Source of the DNA: an uncultured Christensenellaceae bacterium
Lineage (GTDB): Bacteria > Bacillota > Clostridia > Christensenellales > UBA3700
Direction of reading: 5' to 3'
DNA length: 50,247 nt
Assembly (NCBI GenBank): GCA_910588015.1
Contig: CAJUOK010000012.1
Location: 1-50,247 of the forward strand
Shown here in pieces: positions 7,941-16,111 of this stretch (positions are counted from its first letter, which is position 1; each line of letters opens with the position of its first letter). The position numbers and the translations under genes are program-made. The notes under the pieces are model-generated. The model had not been told where the DNA came from and did no database searches. It worked only from the letters and a program-made list of their open reading frames with translations.

Positions 7941-9479
7941 ATGAAAAAGAGAATTGTTAGATTATCGGCGGCGATACTTTGCAGCGCGCTATTGATAGGT
8001 ATAGCTTTTGGAATATACGCGCTTTGCGTAACGTTTTCAATCACGAATATTTCTATTGATACGTCCAAGCGTTTTCAGACTATGCGAGGTTTCGGCGCGT
8101 CGTCAGCTTGGGTATATCAAGACCTTGGCGCAAGCGACGACGAAAATTTAAAAAATGCCGCAATGGAGATGCTGTACGGCAATACGGGATTGCAACTCAA
8201 TACCTTTAGATACAACATAGGCGCGGGAGGCGCGGAAGTAGACGGTTACGAAGATAAATTAAGGGGCGCAGAATCGTTTTTCAAAGCCGAAACGTTCAAC
8301 GGCGATTACAGCGTTTTTGCCGACGAATCAAATTATGATTTTCAAAATAGAGACAGCGCCGTACTTGATTTATTCGACAGAGCGTTAGCCTCGGGTAATA
8401 TAGAAAGAGTAATATTTTTTGCCAATTCTCCGCATTATTTAATGACCAAAAACGGTAAGACTCACGGCGAAAATTATTATAACAACAATCTTAAAGAAGA
8501 GTGTTATACGGCTTTTTCTCAATATTTACTTACCATAACTAATTATTTATATAAGAATTATATTTGTAAATATGATAAGGATATAGAAGTGTATATTTCG
8601 CCTGTCAACGAGCCGCAATGGAAGTGGGGAGGAGAAGACGCTACTCAAGAAGGCTGTCATTTCGACCCAAAGCCTCTTGCAAGATTTTACGACGTATTTT
8701 ACGGAGAATTGCAAGAATTTAACAGAGCAGGCAAAATGGATTTTCAATTGGATATCTTTGAGAGCGGAAATTATCAAATGATAAAGTCCACACGTACCAA
8801 ATTCAACGAATATATGAATGAATTTTCCAAATACGAATTTTTTGATGATATACGTCATATTTCCGTGCATTCTTACGGCGCGGATACTTCGGTGTTTTAC
8901 AGAGAGCTTTTTGCCGATTATATGTCCAGATATTATCCCGATGTTGAAGTGAGTATGAGCGAATACTGCACTATGGAATGGGGCGTTGACGAGAGCATCG
9001 ATATGGGTATTAGATGCGGTAAAGTGATTATGAGAGATATTGCGATGCTCAACGTGTCGGATTGGAGTTATTGGCTGTCGATAGCCAAGGGCGGATATGA
9101 GGACGGTTTGGTATATTGGAGCCAAACCAACGGTTCGATAAATAAATTGGACGTAACAAAGCGCTATTACGTTATGGGTCATTTCTCCAAATATGTTTCC
9201 AATGGTAGCAGGCGCGTATCCTCGCAATACAGCGATTTCTTGGGATTGAACGGCGTGGAGAGCGTGGCTTTCAAAAACATAGACGGCAGCATTACGTTAG
9301 TCGTGCTCAACGACAGCGCAAAATCGCATAGGATAAAAGTCAAAGGAGTAGACGGCTATAACCGCGTAAAGGAAGTTATGACCGATTCCGACGTCAACTG
9401 GCAGACAAGAGATTATCAATTTGACGGATATATCAAAGTGCCGTCCCGTTCGGTATCGACTTATATCTTTACAAAATAA
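7941..9479 (+). CDS. Membrane-anchored GH30-type glycoside hydrolase (second of a tandem pair)
   Basis: The protein (512 residues) follows the same plan as its upstream neighbour: a single N-terminal hydrophobic anchor (about residues 8-32), then an extracellular GH30-type barrel starting at GFGASSAW. Probable catalytic residues are Glu224 (SPVNEPQW) and Glu341 (SMSEYC). Long stretches match the first copy almost residue for residue (for example FFANSPHYLM and YEDKLRGAES), while the N-termini and loops near 170-185 and 270-335 differ. This indicates an old duplication with some divergence, perhaps towards different linkages. Only three bases separate the stop of the first gene from this ATG. 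No terminator is evident after the gene. Confidence 0.82.
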   Translation: MKKRIVRLSAAILCSALLIGIAFGIYALCVTFSITNISIDTSKRFQTMRGFGASSAWVYQDLGASDDENLKNAAMEMLYGNTGLQLNTFRYNIGAGGAEVDGYEDKLRGAESFFKAETFNGDYSVFADESNYDFQNRDSAVLDLFDRALASGNIERVIFFANSPHYLMTKNGKTHGENYYNNNLKEECYTAFSQYLLTITNYLYKNYICKYDKDIEVYISPVNEPQWKWGGEDATQEGCHFDPKPLARFYDVFYGELQEFNRAGKMDFQLDIFESGNYQMIKSTRTKFNEYMNEFSKYEFFDDIRHISVHSYGADTSVFYRELFADYMSRYYPDVEVSMSEYCTMEWGVDESIDMGIRCGKVIMRDIAMLNVSDWSYWLSIAKGGYEDGLVYWSQTNGSINKLDVTKRYYVMGHFSKYVSNGSRRVSSQYSDFLGLNGVESVAFKNIDGSITLVVLNDSAKSHRIKVKGVDGYNRVKEVMTDSDVNWQTRDYQFDGYIKVPSRSVSTYIFTK

Positions 9480-9510
9480 CGGTAAAAATTTTGCTTATGC
9501 GGCAATAGTG

Positions 9511-9539
9511 TTGTAAATAAATACAATAAGTGGTAAAAT
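9511..9539 (+). promoter_or_regulatory. Promoter of the CobW-type GTPase genes
   Basis: TTGTAA (9511-9516), a 17-base spacer and TAAAAT (9534-9539) precede the ribosome binding site GAGGTG and the ATG at 9568. No zinc-responsive (Zur-type) operator was recognised. Confidence 0.5.
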
Positions 9540-9567
9540 ATATACGAAAATATTTTGAGGTGAATTT

Positions 9568-10602
9568 ATGGTCAAGATAGATATTATATCCGGTTTTTTG
9601 GGAGCGGGAAAGACGACTTTGATAAAAAAATTGTTGTCGTCGGCGCTTAAAGGTCAAAATATAGTGCTTATAGAAAACGAGTTTGGAGATATAGGTATCG
9701 ACGGCGGATTTTTGAAAGAAGCGGGCATTCGTATAAACGAAATGAATAGCGGTTGTATATGCTGTTCTCTTGTCGGAGACTTTAAAAAAGCTCTTAATCA
9801 AGTCTATCAAGAGTATTCTCCCGACCGCATTGTTATCGAGCCTTCCGGAGTAGGAAAGTTAAGCGACGTATTGAATGCGGTTATGTCGGCAGAATTGCCC
9901 GATTGCAAGATTTCTTCGCTTACAGCTGTAGTTGACGCAAAGAAGTGTAAGATGTATTTTAAGAACTTCGGAGAATTCTATAAAGACCAAATACAACAAG
10001 CAAAATGCGTTGTGCTTTCTCATACGGGCGATATTGCAACGGACAAGCTCCAATATTGTTTGGATACGGTCAAATCTCTTAATGACGAAGCTGTTATTGT
10101 TACGACTCCTTGGGATGACATCGATGGCGAGAAAATATTTGCTGCAATGACCAATTCAAATTCTCTTGCAGATGAATTGAAGAAGTTGGAAGAAGAGGAG
10201 ATTTGTCCTGTTTGCGGACATCATCACGACCACGAGCACGGCGAAGAGTGCGGCTGCGGACACCACCACGACCACGAGCACGGCGAAGAGTGCAGTTGCG
10301 GTCATCACCATCACCACGCAGACGAAGTATTTTCAAGTTGGGGCGCGGAGACTGCCAACAAATATGACTGCGACGGTTTGAAGAATATGCTTGAAGCGTT
10401 GGACGGCGGGGAATACGGCATAATTTTGAGAGCAAAAGGAATTGTCTGCGGCGAAGACGGCAGATGGTTGCACTTCGATTATGTGCCCGAAGAAGTCGAA
10501 GTAAGATTTGGCGGCGGAGAAGTTATCGGCAGAATATGCGTGATAGGAAGCAATTTGAATAAAGAAAAATTGGCGGAACTTTTTAAAGTCAATTGCCGAT
10601 AA
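9568..10602 (+). CDS. CobW/G3E-family GTPase, putative zinc or metal chaperone with His-rich tract
   Basis: This is a 344-residue G3E GTPase. Walker A GAGKTT is at about residues 12-17. A CICC motif (residues 74-77), which binds the delivered metal in COG0523 proteins, is intact. Walker B-like VIEPSGVG follows near residue 92. The C-terminal CobW domain is preceded by a Cys/His-rich segment (about 213-251) made of two full 14-residue repeats (HHHDHEHGEECGCG type) and a part repeat, a typical metal reservoir in this family. Zinc is the commonest ligand of such proteins, but nickel or cobalt cannot be excluded. The next gene is a second, divergent GTPase of the same superfamily, 11 bases on, so the two probably act together in metal delivery. 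Confidence 0.9.
   Translation: MVKIDIISGFLGAGKTTLIKKLLSSALKGQNIVLIENEFGDIGIDGGFLKEAGIRINEMNSGCICCSLVGDFKKALNQVYQEYSPDRIVIEPSGVGKLSDVLNAVMSAELPDCKISSLTAVVDAKKCKMYFKNFGEFYKDQIQQAKCVVLSHTGDIATDKLQYCLDTVKSLNDEAVIVTTPWDDIDGEKIFAAMTNSNSLADELKKLEEEEICPVCGHHHDHEHGEECGCGHHHDHEHGEECSCGHHHHHADEVFSSWGAETANKYDCDGLKNMLEALDGGEYGIILRAKGIVCGEDGRWLHFDYVPEEVEVRFGGGEVIGRICVIGSNLNKEKLAELFKVNCR
10219..10320 (+). repeat. 42-bp tandem repeat encoding the metal-binding tract
   Basis: Two 42-bp units (10219-10260 and 10261-10302) plus a partial third unit (10303-10320) encode the His/Cys repeat of the CobW-type GTPase. The units are nearly identical in DNA, so this is a recent in-frame duplication that could expand or contract. 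Confidence 0.85.
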
Positions 10603-10613
10603 AAGAGGAAATA

Positions 10614-11552
10614 ATGGAAATACCCGTATATTTTTTTACAGGTTTTTTGGAAAGCGGAAAAACCAAATTCATTCAAGAAATGATGACCGACGACAGATTC
10701 AACGAGGGCGAAAATACGCTTTTGCTTGTTTTTGAAGAGGGAGAGGAGGAATATAAACCGCAATTTTTTGCGTCTCCCAACGTTCATATCGAATACGTTG
10801 AGGATATCGAAGATATCAACGACGAAGTGCTTGAAGTTATTGTAAAAAAACACTCTATACAGCGCGTGATAGTAGAATACAACGGTATGTACGAAGTAAG
10901 CAAATTTTTTGACATTATGCCGTCCAAATGGGTATTAGCGCAAGCGCTTATGATTGCCGACAGCAATACGTTCTTTAATTTCAACGCTAATATGCGTCAG
11001 CTTACATTTGACAAAATGCAATGCAGCGAAGCCGTAATTTTTAACAGATTTGACGATTCCAAGGACAAAATGGAATTTCATAAGACAGTCAGAGCTGCGG
11101 GCAGAAAAATCGATATTCTATACGAATATACCGACGGACACGTCGAACCGGACAGAATTCCCGACCCGCTGCCATACGATATAAATGCAGATATAGTGGA
11201 GATAAAAGATGAAGATTATGCCGAGTTCTATAGAGACATATGCGAAGAGGGCGCAAAATACGACGGTAAGATTTTGTCATTCAAGGGCATAGTCGCGGTG
11301 GACGATTCGTTGCCGAAGAATACGGCAGTGTTGGGCAGACATATAATGACGTGTTGCGAGGCGGATATATTCTACGGCGCGTTCGTATGCGAATACAGGC
11401 AGGTCATAGACCTAAAAAAGAGAGACTGGGTAAAGATAACGGCAAAAGTCAAGTTTAGAAAACACGACGTTTACGAAGGAGTAGGTCCGGTGTTTGAAGC
11501 TATCTCTATCGAAAAGTGCGAAAAGCCGCAACAAGAACTTGCAACGTTTTAG
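10614..11552 (+). CDS. CobW-type GTPase fused to a DUF1980/YcgQ-like C-terminal domain
   Basis: The start was set at MEIPVYFFTGFLESGKT, where AGAGGA precedes the ATG by about six bases; the frame runs open a little further upstream into the previous gene. The N-terminal ~200 residues are a divergent G3E GTPase. The P-loop is GFLESGKT, but the Cys-x-Cys-Cys metal motif of the first copy is absent, so metal delivery may differ. The C-terminal part (about 205-300) carries VLGRHIMTCCEADI, resembling the conserved Cys-Cys segment of DUF1980/TIGR03943 (YcgQ-type) proteins. Those are usually encoded with a permease (YcgR type); no permease gene is seen here. The protein has 312 residues. Domain calls are from motif reading and moderately sure. 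Confidence 0.72.
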   Translation: MEIPVYFFTGFLESGKTKFIQEMMTDDRFNEGENTLLLVFEEGEEEYKPQFFASPNVHIEYVEDIEDINDEVLEVIVKKHSIQRVIVEYNGMYEVSKFFDIMPSKWVLAQALMIADSNTFFNFNANMRQLTFDKMQCSEAVIFNRFDDSKDKMEFHKTVRAAGRKIDILYEYTDGHVEPDRIPDPLPYDINADIVEIKDEDYAEFYRDICEEGAKYDGKILSFKGIVAVDDSLPKNTAVLGRHIMTCCEADIFYGAFVCEYRQVIDLKKRDWVKITAKVKFRKHDVYEGVGPVFEAISIEKCEKPQQELATF

Positions 11553-11560
11553 TTCAAGAC

Positions 11561-11649
11561 GTCATTTCGACTGGAGCGAAGCAAAATGGAGAAATCTCAA
11601 AAGTTACTACGTCATACGGATTAGATTTCTCGACTGCGCTCGAAATAAC
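11561..11649. repeat. Palindromic interspersed repeat, copy 2
   Basis: The element opens with GTCATTTCGACTGGAGCGAA and closes with TTCTCGACTGCGCTCGAAAT, arms that pair with each other. The inner arms GGAGAAATCT and AGATTTCTC also pair. It matches copy 1 (541-633) in length, arm sequence and inner arms. It lies just after the second GTPase gene and just before the dUTPase gene. Confidence 0.75.
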
Positions 11650-11722
11650 AATAAGATACAAATACGGTAAAACAATTATCATTCTATCAATAAAATCAGC
11701 AATACAAATAGGAGATATACAT

Positions 11723-12232
11723 ATGCAAAGAGTAGCAAAATTTCACAAAGTTTCGTTCGAGCAATTCAATAAAGATTGGCTTGATACTTTTGGCGAGGGA
11801 GACGACGTAAAGGCGATATACGAAGCTATAAAGTTGCCAAAAAGAGCGACGACAGGCTCGGCGGGATACGACTTTTTCGCTCCGATAAAAATAGAACTGG
11901 CGCCAAATCAAACCGTAAAAATACCTACGGGCATTCGCGTGGAAATAGATGAAAATTGGGTGCTTAAATGTTATCCAAGAAGCGGTCTCGGATTCAAATT
12001 CAGATTGCAACTCAACAATACCGTCGGGATTATCGACAGCGATTATTTTCACTCTTCCAACGAGGGACATATCTTCTGCAAACTCACCAATGCTACCAAC
12101 GAGAATAAGACTGTTGTCGTAAACGCGGGCGACGGATTTATCCAAGGTATTTTTATCGAATACGGTATTACGGTCGACGACGAAGTCAGCGCAAAACGCG
12201 ACGGCGGATTCGGCTCTACGACAAAAAAGTAA
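11723..12232 (+). CDS. dut: dUTP diphosphatase (trimeric dUTPase fold)
   Basis: The enzyme hydrolyses dUTP to dUMP and pyrophosphate, keeping uracil out of DNA and feeding thymidylate synthesis. All five family motifs are visible in order: AGYDFFAP (1), PRSGLGFK (2), NNTVGIIDSDY (3), GDGFIQGIF (4) and the P-loop-like GGFGSTTK (5) at the C-terminus. The start MQRVAKFHKV has GGAGATATACAT before it; a longer open frame upstream only runs through the palindromic repeat. Length is 169 residues, slightly above the usual 145-150 because of an N-terminal extension and an insert (HSSNEGHI) after motif 3. It is monocistronic, ending in a strong terminator. Confidence 0.92.
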   Translation: MQRVAKFHKVSFEQFNKDWLDTFGEGDDVKAIYEAIKLPKRATTGSAGYDFFAPIKIELAPNQTVKIPTGIRVEIDENWVLKCYPRSGLGFKFRLQLNNTVGIIDSDYFHSSNEGHIFCKLTNATNENKTVVVNAGDGFIQGIFIEYGITVDDEVSAKRDGGFGSTTKK

Positions 12233-12250
12233 AATTAAAAAATGGAGAAA

Positions 12251-12282
12251 ACGGAGCGGCAATTTTAACCGCTCCGTTTTTG
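12251..12282 (+). terminator. Intrinsic terminator after dut
   Basis: ACGGAGCGG and CCGCTCCGT form a 9-bp GC-rich stem with a 9-base loop, followed by a run of T. Confidence 0.85.
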
Positions 12283-12479
12283 TTATGAAGATTTTGCGTT
12301 TAGATAAAAATAAATACGCATATAAATATAAAATTTGCTATTGTAATTAATATTTTATTGTGTTAGACTATACTTAAGGTAAATTACTTTTATTTATTTC
12401 TGTAGAGCAATTAAATTGCGGCAAAAGTTGTGCATTATTTTATACAATGTTAGTCATTTTAAGTGGTAAGGGTTATAAA

Positions 12480-13025
12480 ATGAAAAGAAAAGTATTCGTA
12501 TATGCAATTATGATATTGACAATTTTAACGGTGTTTTCCTCAACGTCCTGTATAGGTAGTTATGCAAAGCAAGAACCTTTAAAAAATTATGATTTTTCCG
12601 AGGATAATATTGTGGAGGTGCGAATAAGCAGTTCGCCGATGTTCATAAATTTGCACGGCACAGTCTACGGATTGCGAAAGGGGGATAGCAAAGAATGCGA
12701 CGAGGCGATAAGCGCTATTGCCGAGGCTTGGTCGGCTCTTCAAGAGGACGCAGTTTTTAGAAAGGTGAAAAAGTATGACGCAATTACAACAGGCGGCACT
12801 TATTATTACGAATGCGTATTTGCCGACGGTAGGGAAATAAAGATAGACAGAGACAGAGTGGATAATCTATATTTTAACGGCGGAAGTTCTTTGAGAATTA
12901 ATGAAAAAGATAAACTCGACTGCTTGCACGACGCTTACGCTTCGATAATGAAAAAGCAAAATATAGTGGGGCATATTTCGCAAAATCACAGCGAGGATTG
13001 CGATTGCGACGAAATACCTAATTAA
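12480..13025 (+). CDS. Small exported protein or lipoprotein of unknown function
   Basis: From the chosen ATG (MKRKVFVYAI) the protein has 181 residues; an in-frame ATG 33 bases upstream is possible, and neither has a strong ribosome binding site. Residues 4-20 are a hydrophobic signal segment, followed by a Cys at position 24 in an imperfect lipobox (STSC), so it may be a lipoprotein or a Sec-exported protein. The mature part is mixed alpha/beta with the segment GGTYYYECVFADGREIKIDRD and a His/Cys/Asp-rich end (HSEDCDCDE) that could bind a metal. I recognise no family. It stands alone between the dUTPase gene and nrdG and shares a bidirectional terminator with the latter. Confidence 0.75.
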   Translation: MKRKVFVYAIMILTILTVFSSTSCIGSYAKQEPLKNYDFSEDNIVEVRISSSPMFINLHGTVYGLRKGDSKECDEAISAIAEAWSALQEDAVFRKVKKYDAITTGGTYYYECVFADGREIKIDRDRVDNLYFNGGSSLRINEKDKLDCLHDAYASIMKKQNIVGHISQNHSEDCDCDEIPN

Positions 13026-13032
13026 AAAACAG

Positions 13033-13057
13033 CGGGAACGCTTTGCGTTCCCGTTTT
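13033..13057. terminator. Bidirectional terminator between the small exported protein and nrdG
   Basis: CGGGAACGC and GCGTTCCCG form a perfect 9-bp stem with a TTT loop, with T's on the plus-strand side and the AAAAAA at 13024-13029 giving T's on the minus strand. It fits the convergent arrangement. Confidence 0.8.
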
Positions 13058-13094
13058 GTCATTTGTATATATCGTATTTCTTTTGAATACTCAT

Positions 13095-13589
13095 TTAAGC
13101 GTGCAGTACAACGTTTCCCGAGTTGAGGGTAGCAGGCACGTCTATTACCCTTTGATTGGAAGAGCCTTTCCAATATAGTTTTGGGTCGAGAAGCTCGATT
13201 TTGAACTTTCCGTCTACCATTACGTCCAAATAATTGACAATATCCCAATCTTTTATTTCTTCCCATTCATATCCGCTGTATAGCCAAATCGTCTTATGCG
13301 GATATTTTTTTCTAATTTCTTTTGCCAAAGCCAATACGCTGTCTCTGTTGGCAGGGTGGAGAGGGTCTCCTCCCGAAAAAGTTATGCCGGAAACGTACGA
13401 CTTGTCAAGCTCGTCAAAAATTTCTTTCTTTTCGGCGTATGTGAACTCAAGTCCGCCGTTGACATCCCAAGTTATTGGATTTTGGCACTCTTTGCAGTGA
13501 TGGTTGCAACCTGCAACCCACAGTACGACTCTCAATCCGTCGCCGTTAAGCATATCGTCTTTGGTAATATTGTGGTATCGCATAATCAC
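13095..13589 (-). CDS. nrdG: Anaerobic ribonucleotide reductase activating protein (radical SAM)
   Basis: This activase uses a [4Fe-4S] cluster and S-adenosylmethionine to generate the glycyl radical on NrdD. The opening RYHNITKDDMLNGDGLR and the cluster motif CNHHCKEC (CxxxCxxC) are diagnostic, followed by FSGGDPL, the SAM-binding GGE-like motif. Length, about 164 residues, is normal. Translation may start at GTG (13589, with AGGAAG five bases upstream) or at ATG two codons on (13583). The first codon overlaps the nrdD stop, so the two genes are translationally coupled. Confidence 0.95.
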   Translation of the reverse strand: MIMRYHNITKDDMLNGDGLRVVLWVAGCNHHCKECQNPITWDVNGGLEFTYAEKKEIFDELDKSYVSGITFSGGDPLHPANRDSVLALAKEIRKKYPHKTIWLYSGYEWEEIKDWDIVNYLDVMVDGKFKIELLDPKLYWKGSSNQRVIDVPATLNSGNVVLHA

Positions 13590-15703
13590 ATACTCTTCCT
13601 ATCTTTTATTTCTGCCATTTTGGCTTCGTTGAGACGGGTGTCGCCTTTTACTCGCGAATAAGAAAGGTAACCGTTCATTCTTTCGATTTTCGTCAGATTT
13701 TTGCTTCCGCACTTGGGGCATACGTCCATACTGAGTTCTTGATGTCCGCAGTCGTCGCAATAAGCAAGAGAAAGGTTTACGCCTTCGTAGAAGCCCATTG
13801 CCATAGCTCTTCTTATCAAAGTGCGAATAGCTTCTTTATTATAGTCGATAGGATATTTTACATACTGAATTTTGCCGCCGTTGAGCAAATCCCAAAATCT
13901 GTTTTCAAGGTCTTGCTTTTGAATCGGGGAGAGTTCTTCCGTTACGTGGCAGTGGAAAGAATTGGTGACGTACGGTCTGTCGCTGACGTTTTCCACTATG
14001 CCGTATTGCTTTCTGAACTGCTCGACCTGCAAGCCGCAAAGACTTTCTGCTGGAGTGCCGTACATAGCGTAAAGAACGTGGTCTTCTTCCTTAAATTCGT
14101 TGATTTTCTTATTGATATAAGTCATTACTTCCAAAGCAAACTGACCGTCTTCAGCAATTGACTTTTTGTTGTGAATTTCTTGAAGTTCGTTGAGCGCGGT
14201 AATTCCGAAAGAAGCCGTCGCCGCTTTGAGAAGCGGAGCGATTCTGTCGCTGTATTTGAGATGACCGCCGTAAAATCCGCCTTCGCAATAAGCCAACGGA
14301 TTTGTCGAAGCTCTCATCTGACCGAGATATTCGTAAGTGCGCAAGTGCAGTCTTCTGATAAGTTCAAGATAATAGTCGAGCACTTCGTAGAAGTCTTTGG
14401 ATTCTTGCTTTGCTTTTGCGTATATCATCGGCAGGTGCAGACTTACTGCGCCTATATTGAATCTTCCGACGAAGATAGGCTTATCGTTTTCGTCTTGCGG
14501 ATACATACCGCCTTTTTCATACCAAGGCGAGAGGAAAGCCCTGCATCCCATAGGAGATATTACTTCGCCGTATTTTTTATAAATGCCTGCGACGTAGCCT
14601 TCGCCCGTCAATGACAGCCAATCGGGATACATTGTCTTGGAAGAGCAGTCCACGCCCGCTTCAAAGACGTCTTCGAGTTCTTTGCCCGGTCCGTGAAGAT
14701 TTTCGTCATACAAAAATACAATCTTGGGGAAGAGTACAGGCTTTTTACATTCTTTCTTTCCCTGTCCGCCTTTGCGAACTTCTAGCATACATACGTTTGC
14801 CATTTTGGCAAATCTCGAAGTGCCTAGACCGCCCGTTATCGTAATAAAAGGATAATCGCCTCTTGAGGACGCAACGGTATTGAATTTGTATTCCCAACCT
14901 TGGAAACCTTGCATCATATCTTTGCGTACGTCCTTAATAGCCTCTTCTTCGGCTTTTTCTTGGGTAAGTCCCATACTTACGTATCTGTCGTATTGTCTTT
15001 GGAAGGTTTTTTCCGCATAAGGCTCGAGAATCTTGTCGACTTGAGGAACGGTAAAACCGCCGTACTGTTGGCTTGCGGCAGAGAGAACGATATCGCCGAT
15101 AACGTCGAATGCCACGTCCAAAGTCTTTGGTTCGTTATACCAAATATTACCCATTTCAAAGCCGCCCTTAAGCACCGTAGCCACGTCGAAAAGACAGCAG
15201 TTCATAGTGTCTCTTCTTGCGGACATATCGTGAATATATATATAACCGTCGCGGCAAGCTTGCAATTCGTCTTTTGTCAAGAAGAACTTTTGATAAAGTT
15301 CTTTGTTGAGTTGGTTGAATATAAGACTTCTTTTTGTGGAGACAAGCGCCGAGTCGGAATTGGAGTTTTCCTTGTCACCGATATACATTATAGCTTGGCT
15401 CTTTTTGTAGACTTCGTCAAGCATATGTACGAAATCCTGTTTGTAGTTGCGATAGTCTTTATAGCTTTTAGCAACGGAAGGGTTGAGCGATTCCAACGCA
15501 TATTCCACAACATTATGCATTTCGCTGATGCTGATAAAATCTTTGTTCATAGAAGCGACCTTTTTGTTTACGAAGTCGCATATGAAATCTATATCCTCGT
15601 CGCTGAATTTTACTAAAGCGCGGTAAGCTGATTTGTTGACCGCCGTTACTACCTTTTGAACGTTGTATTCTTCTTTCGTTCCGTCTTTCTTGATAACGTA
15701 CAT
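13586..15703 (-). CDS. nrdD: Anaerobic (class III) ribonucleoside-triphosphate reductase
   Basis: The enzyme reduces ribonucleoside triphosphates to deoxyribonucleotides under anaerobiosis through a glycyl radical. Residues 1-~90 are an ATP-cone (MYVIKKDGTKEEYNVQKV), which gives dATP/ATP allosteric control. The C-terminus has the four-Cys zinc site (CDDCG ... CPKCG) followed by RMNGYLSYSR, containing the glycyl radical Gly. The start is set at MYVIKK, preceded by AGGAGAG; the open frame extends nine codons upstream without better support. The 705 residues are a normal length. Presence of nrdDG with no aerobic reductase in view supports an anaerobic lifestyle. Two NrdR-like boxes lie upstream. 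Confidence 0.96.
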   Translation of the reverse strand: MYVIKKDGTKEEYNVQKVVTAVNKSAYRALVKFSDEDIDFICDFVNKKVASMNKDFISISEMHNVVEYALESLNPSVAKSYKDYRNYKQDFVHMLDEVYKKSQAIMYIGDKENSNSDSALVSTKRSLIFNQLNKELYQKFFLTKDELQACRDGYIYIHDMSARRDTMNCCLFDVATVLKGGFEMGNIWYNEPKTLDVAFDVIGDIVLSAASQQYGGFTVPQVDKILEPYAEKTFQRQYDRYVSMGLTQEKAEEEAIKDVRKDMMQGFQGWEYKFNTVASSRGDYPFITITGGLGTSRFAKMANVCMLEVRKGGQGKKECKKPVLFPKIVFLYDENLHGPGKELEDVFEAGVDCSSKTMYPDWLSLTGEGYVAGIYKKYGEVISPMGCRAFLSPWYEKGGMYPQDENDKPIFVGRFNIGAVSLHLPMIYAKAKQESKDFYEVLDYYLELIRRLHLRTYEYLGQMRASTNPLAYCEGGFYGGHLKYSDRIAPLLKAATASFGITALNELQEIHNKKSIAEDGQFALEVMTYINKKINEFKEEDHVLYAMYGTPAESLCGLQVEQFRKQYGIVENVSDRPYVTNSFHCHVTEELSPIQKQDLENRFWDLLNGGKIQYVKYPIDYNKEAIRTLIRRAMAMGFYEGVNLSLAYCDDCGHQELSMDVCPKCGSKNLTKIERMNGYLSYSRVKGDTRLNEAKMAEIKDRKSM

Positions 15704-15735
15704 ATTCTCTCTCCTATTCATTCGTTGCAAAAATG

Positions 15736-15764
15736 ATTATAGCATATACATATTGCATATGCAA
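15736..15764 (-). promoter_or_regulatory. Promoter of nrdDG
   Basis: Minus-strand TTGCAT (15759-15764), a 17-base spacer and TATAAT (15736-15741) put the start near 15729, about 26 bases before the ATG. The -35 region lies within an ATTGCATATGCAA palindrome. Confidence 0.6.
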
Positions 15765-15814
15765 GATAAAAATGCAAAAAAAATGCAAAAAATTTTCAAA
15801 AATTCGCTTGACAA

Positions 15815-15861
15815 CCACAATATCTTGTGCTTTATTGGAAATAATTGTCTATATAATGTAT
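15815..15861. promoter_or_regulatory. Pair of NrdR-like boxes upstream of nrdD
   Basis: CCACAATATCTTGTGC (15815-15830) is palindromic (CACAA/TTGTG) and resembles the 16-bp NrdR box. TGTCTATATAATGTAT (15846-15861) matches the consensus ACACTATATATAGTGT at 11 of 16 positions. Their centres are 31 bases apart, the spacing known for NrdR box pairs. They sit about 50-100 bases upstream of the assigned nrdD promoter, further than usual, so either another promoter is used or the pair also affects the plus strand. The rest of 15731-16111 shows only AT-rich sequence. Confidence 0.55.
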
Positions 15862-16111
15862 TATTTCTATTAATTATATTATTATAATCGACACCTAGCC
15901 GACATTTATTTTGCGCTCATAAACAAAGGATATGAGAATGCCGAATTTTAGTCTGTCGGTTGTCGTAATCCCTTTTTAATATATTTATATAATCCTATTA
16001 TATTAAGAGATTACACACGTATTGAAAAGTTTTTTAAGATGTAATATAATAAAATAGGCATTTGCCAATAAATAGTGCCGTATAAAAGTTAATTAAGTAA
16101 AGAGGGTATCT

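Noticed and set aside
10219..10320. CRISPR-like short tandem repeat
   Set aside because: The units are contiguous, without spacers, in frame, and encode the metal-binding tract of the CobW-type protein.
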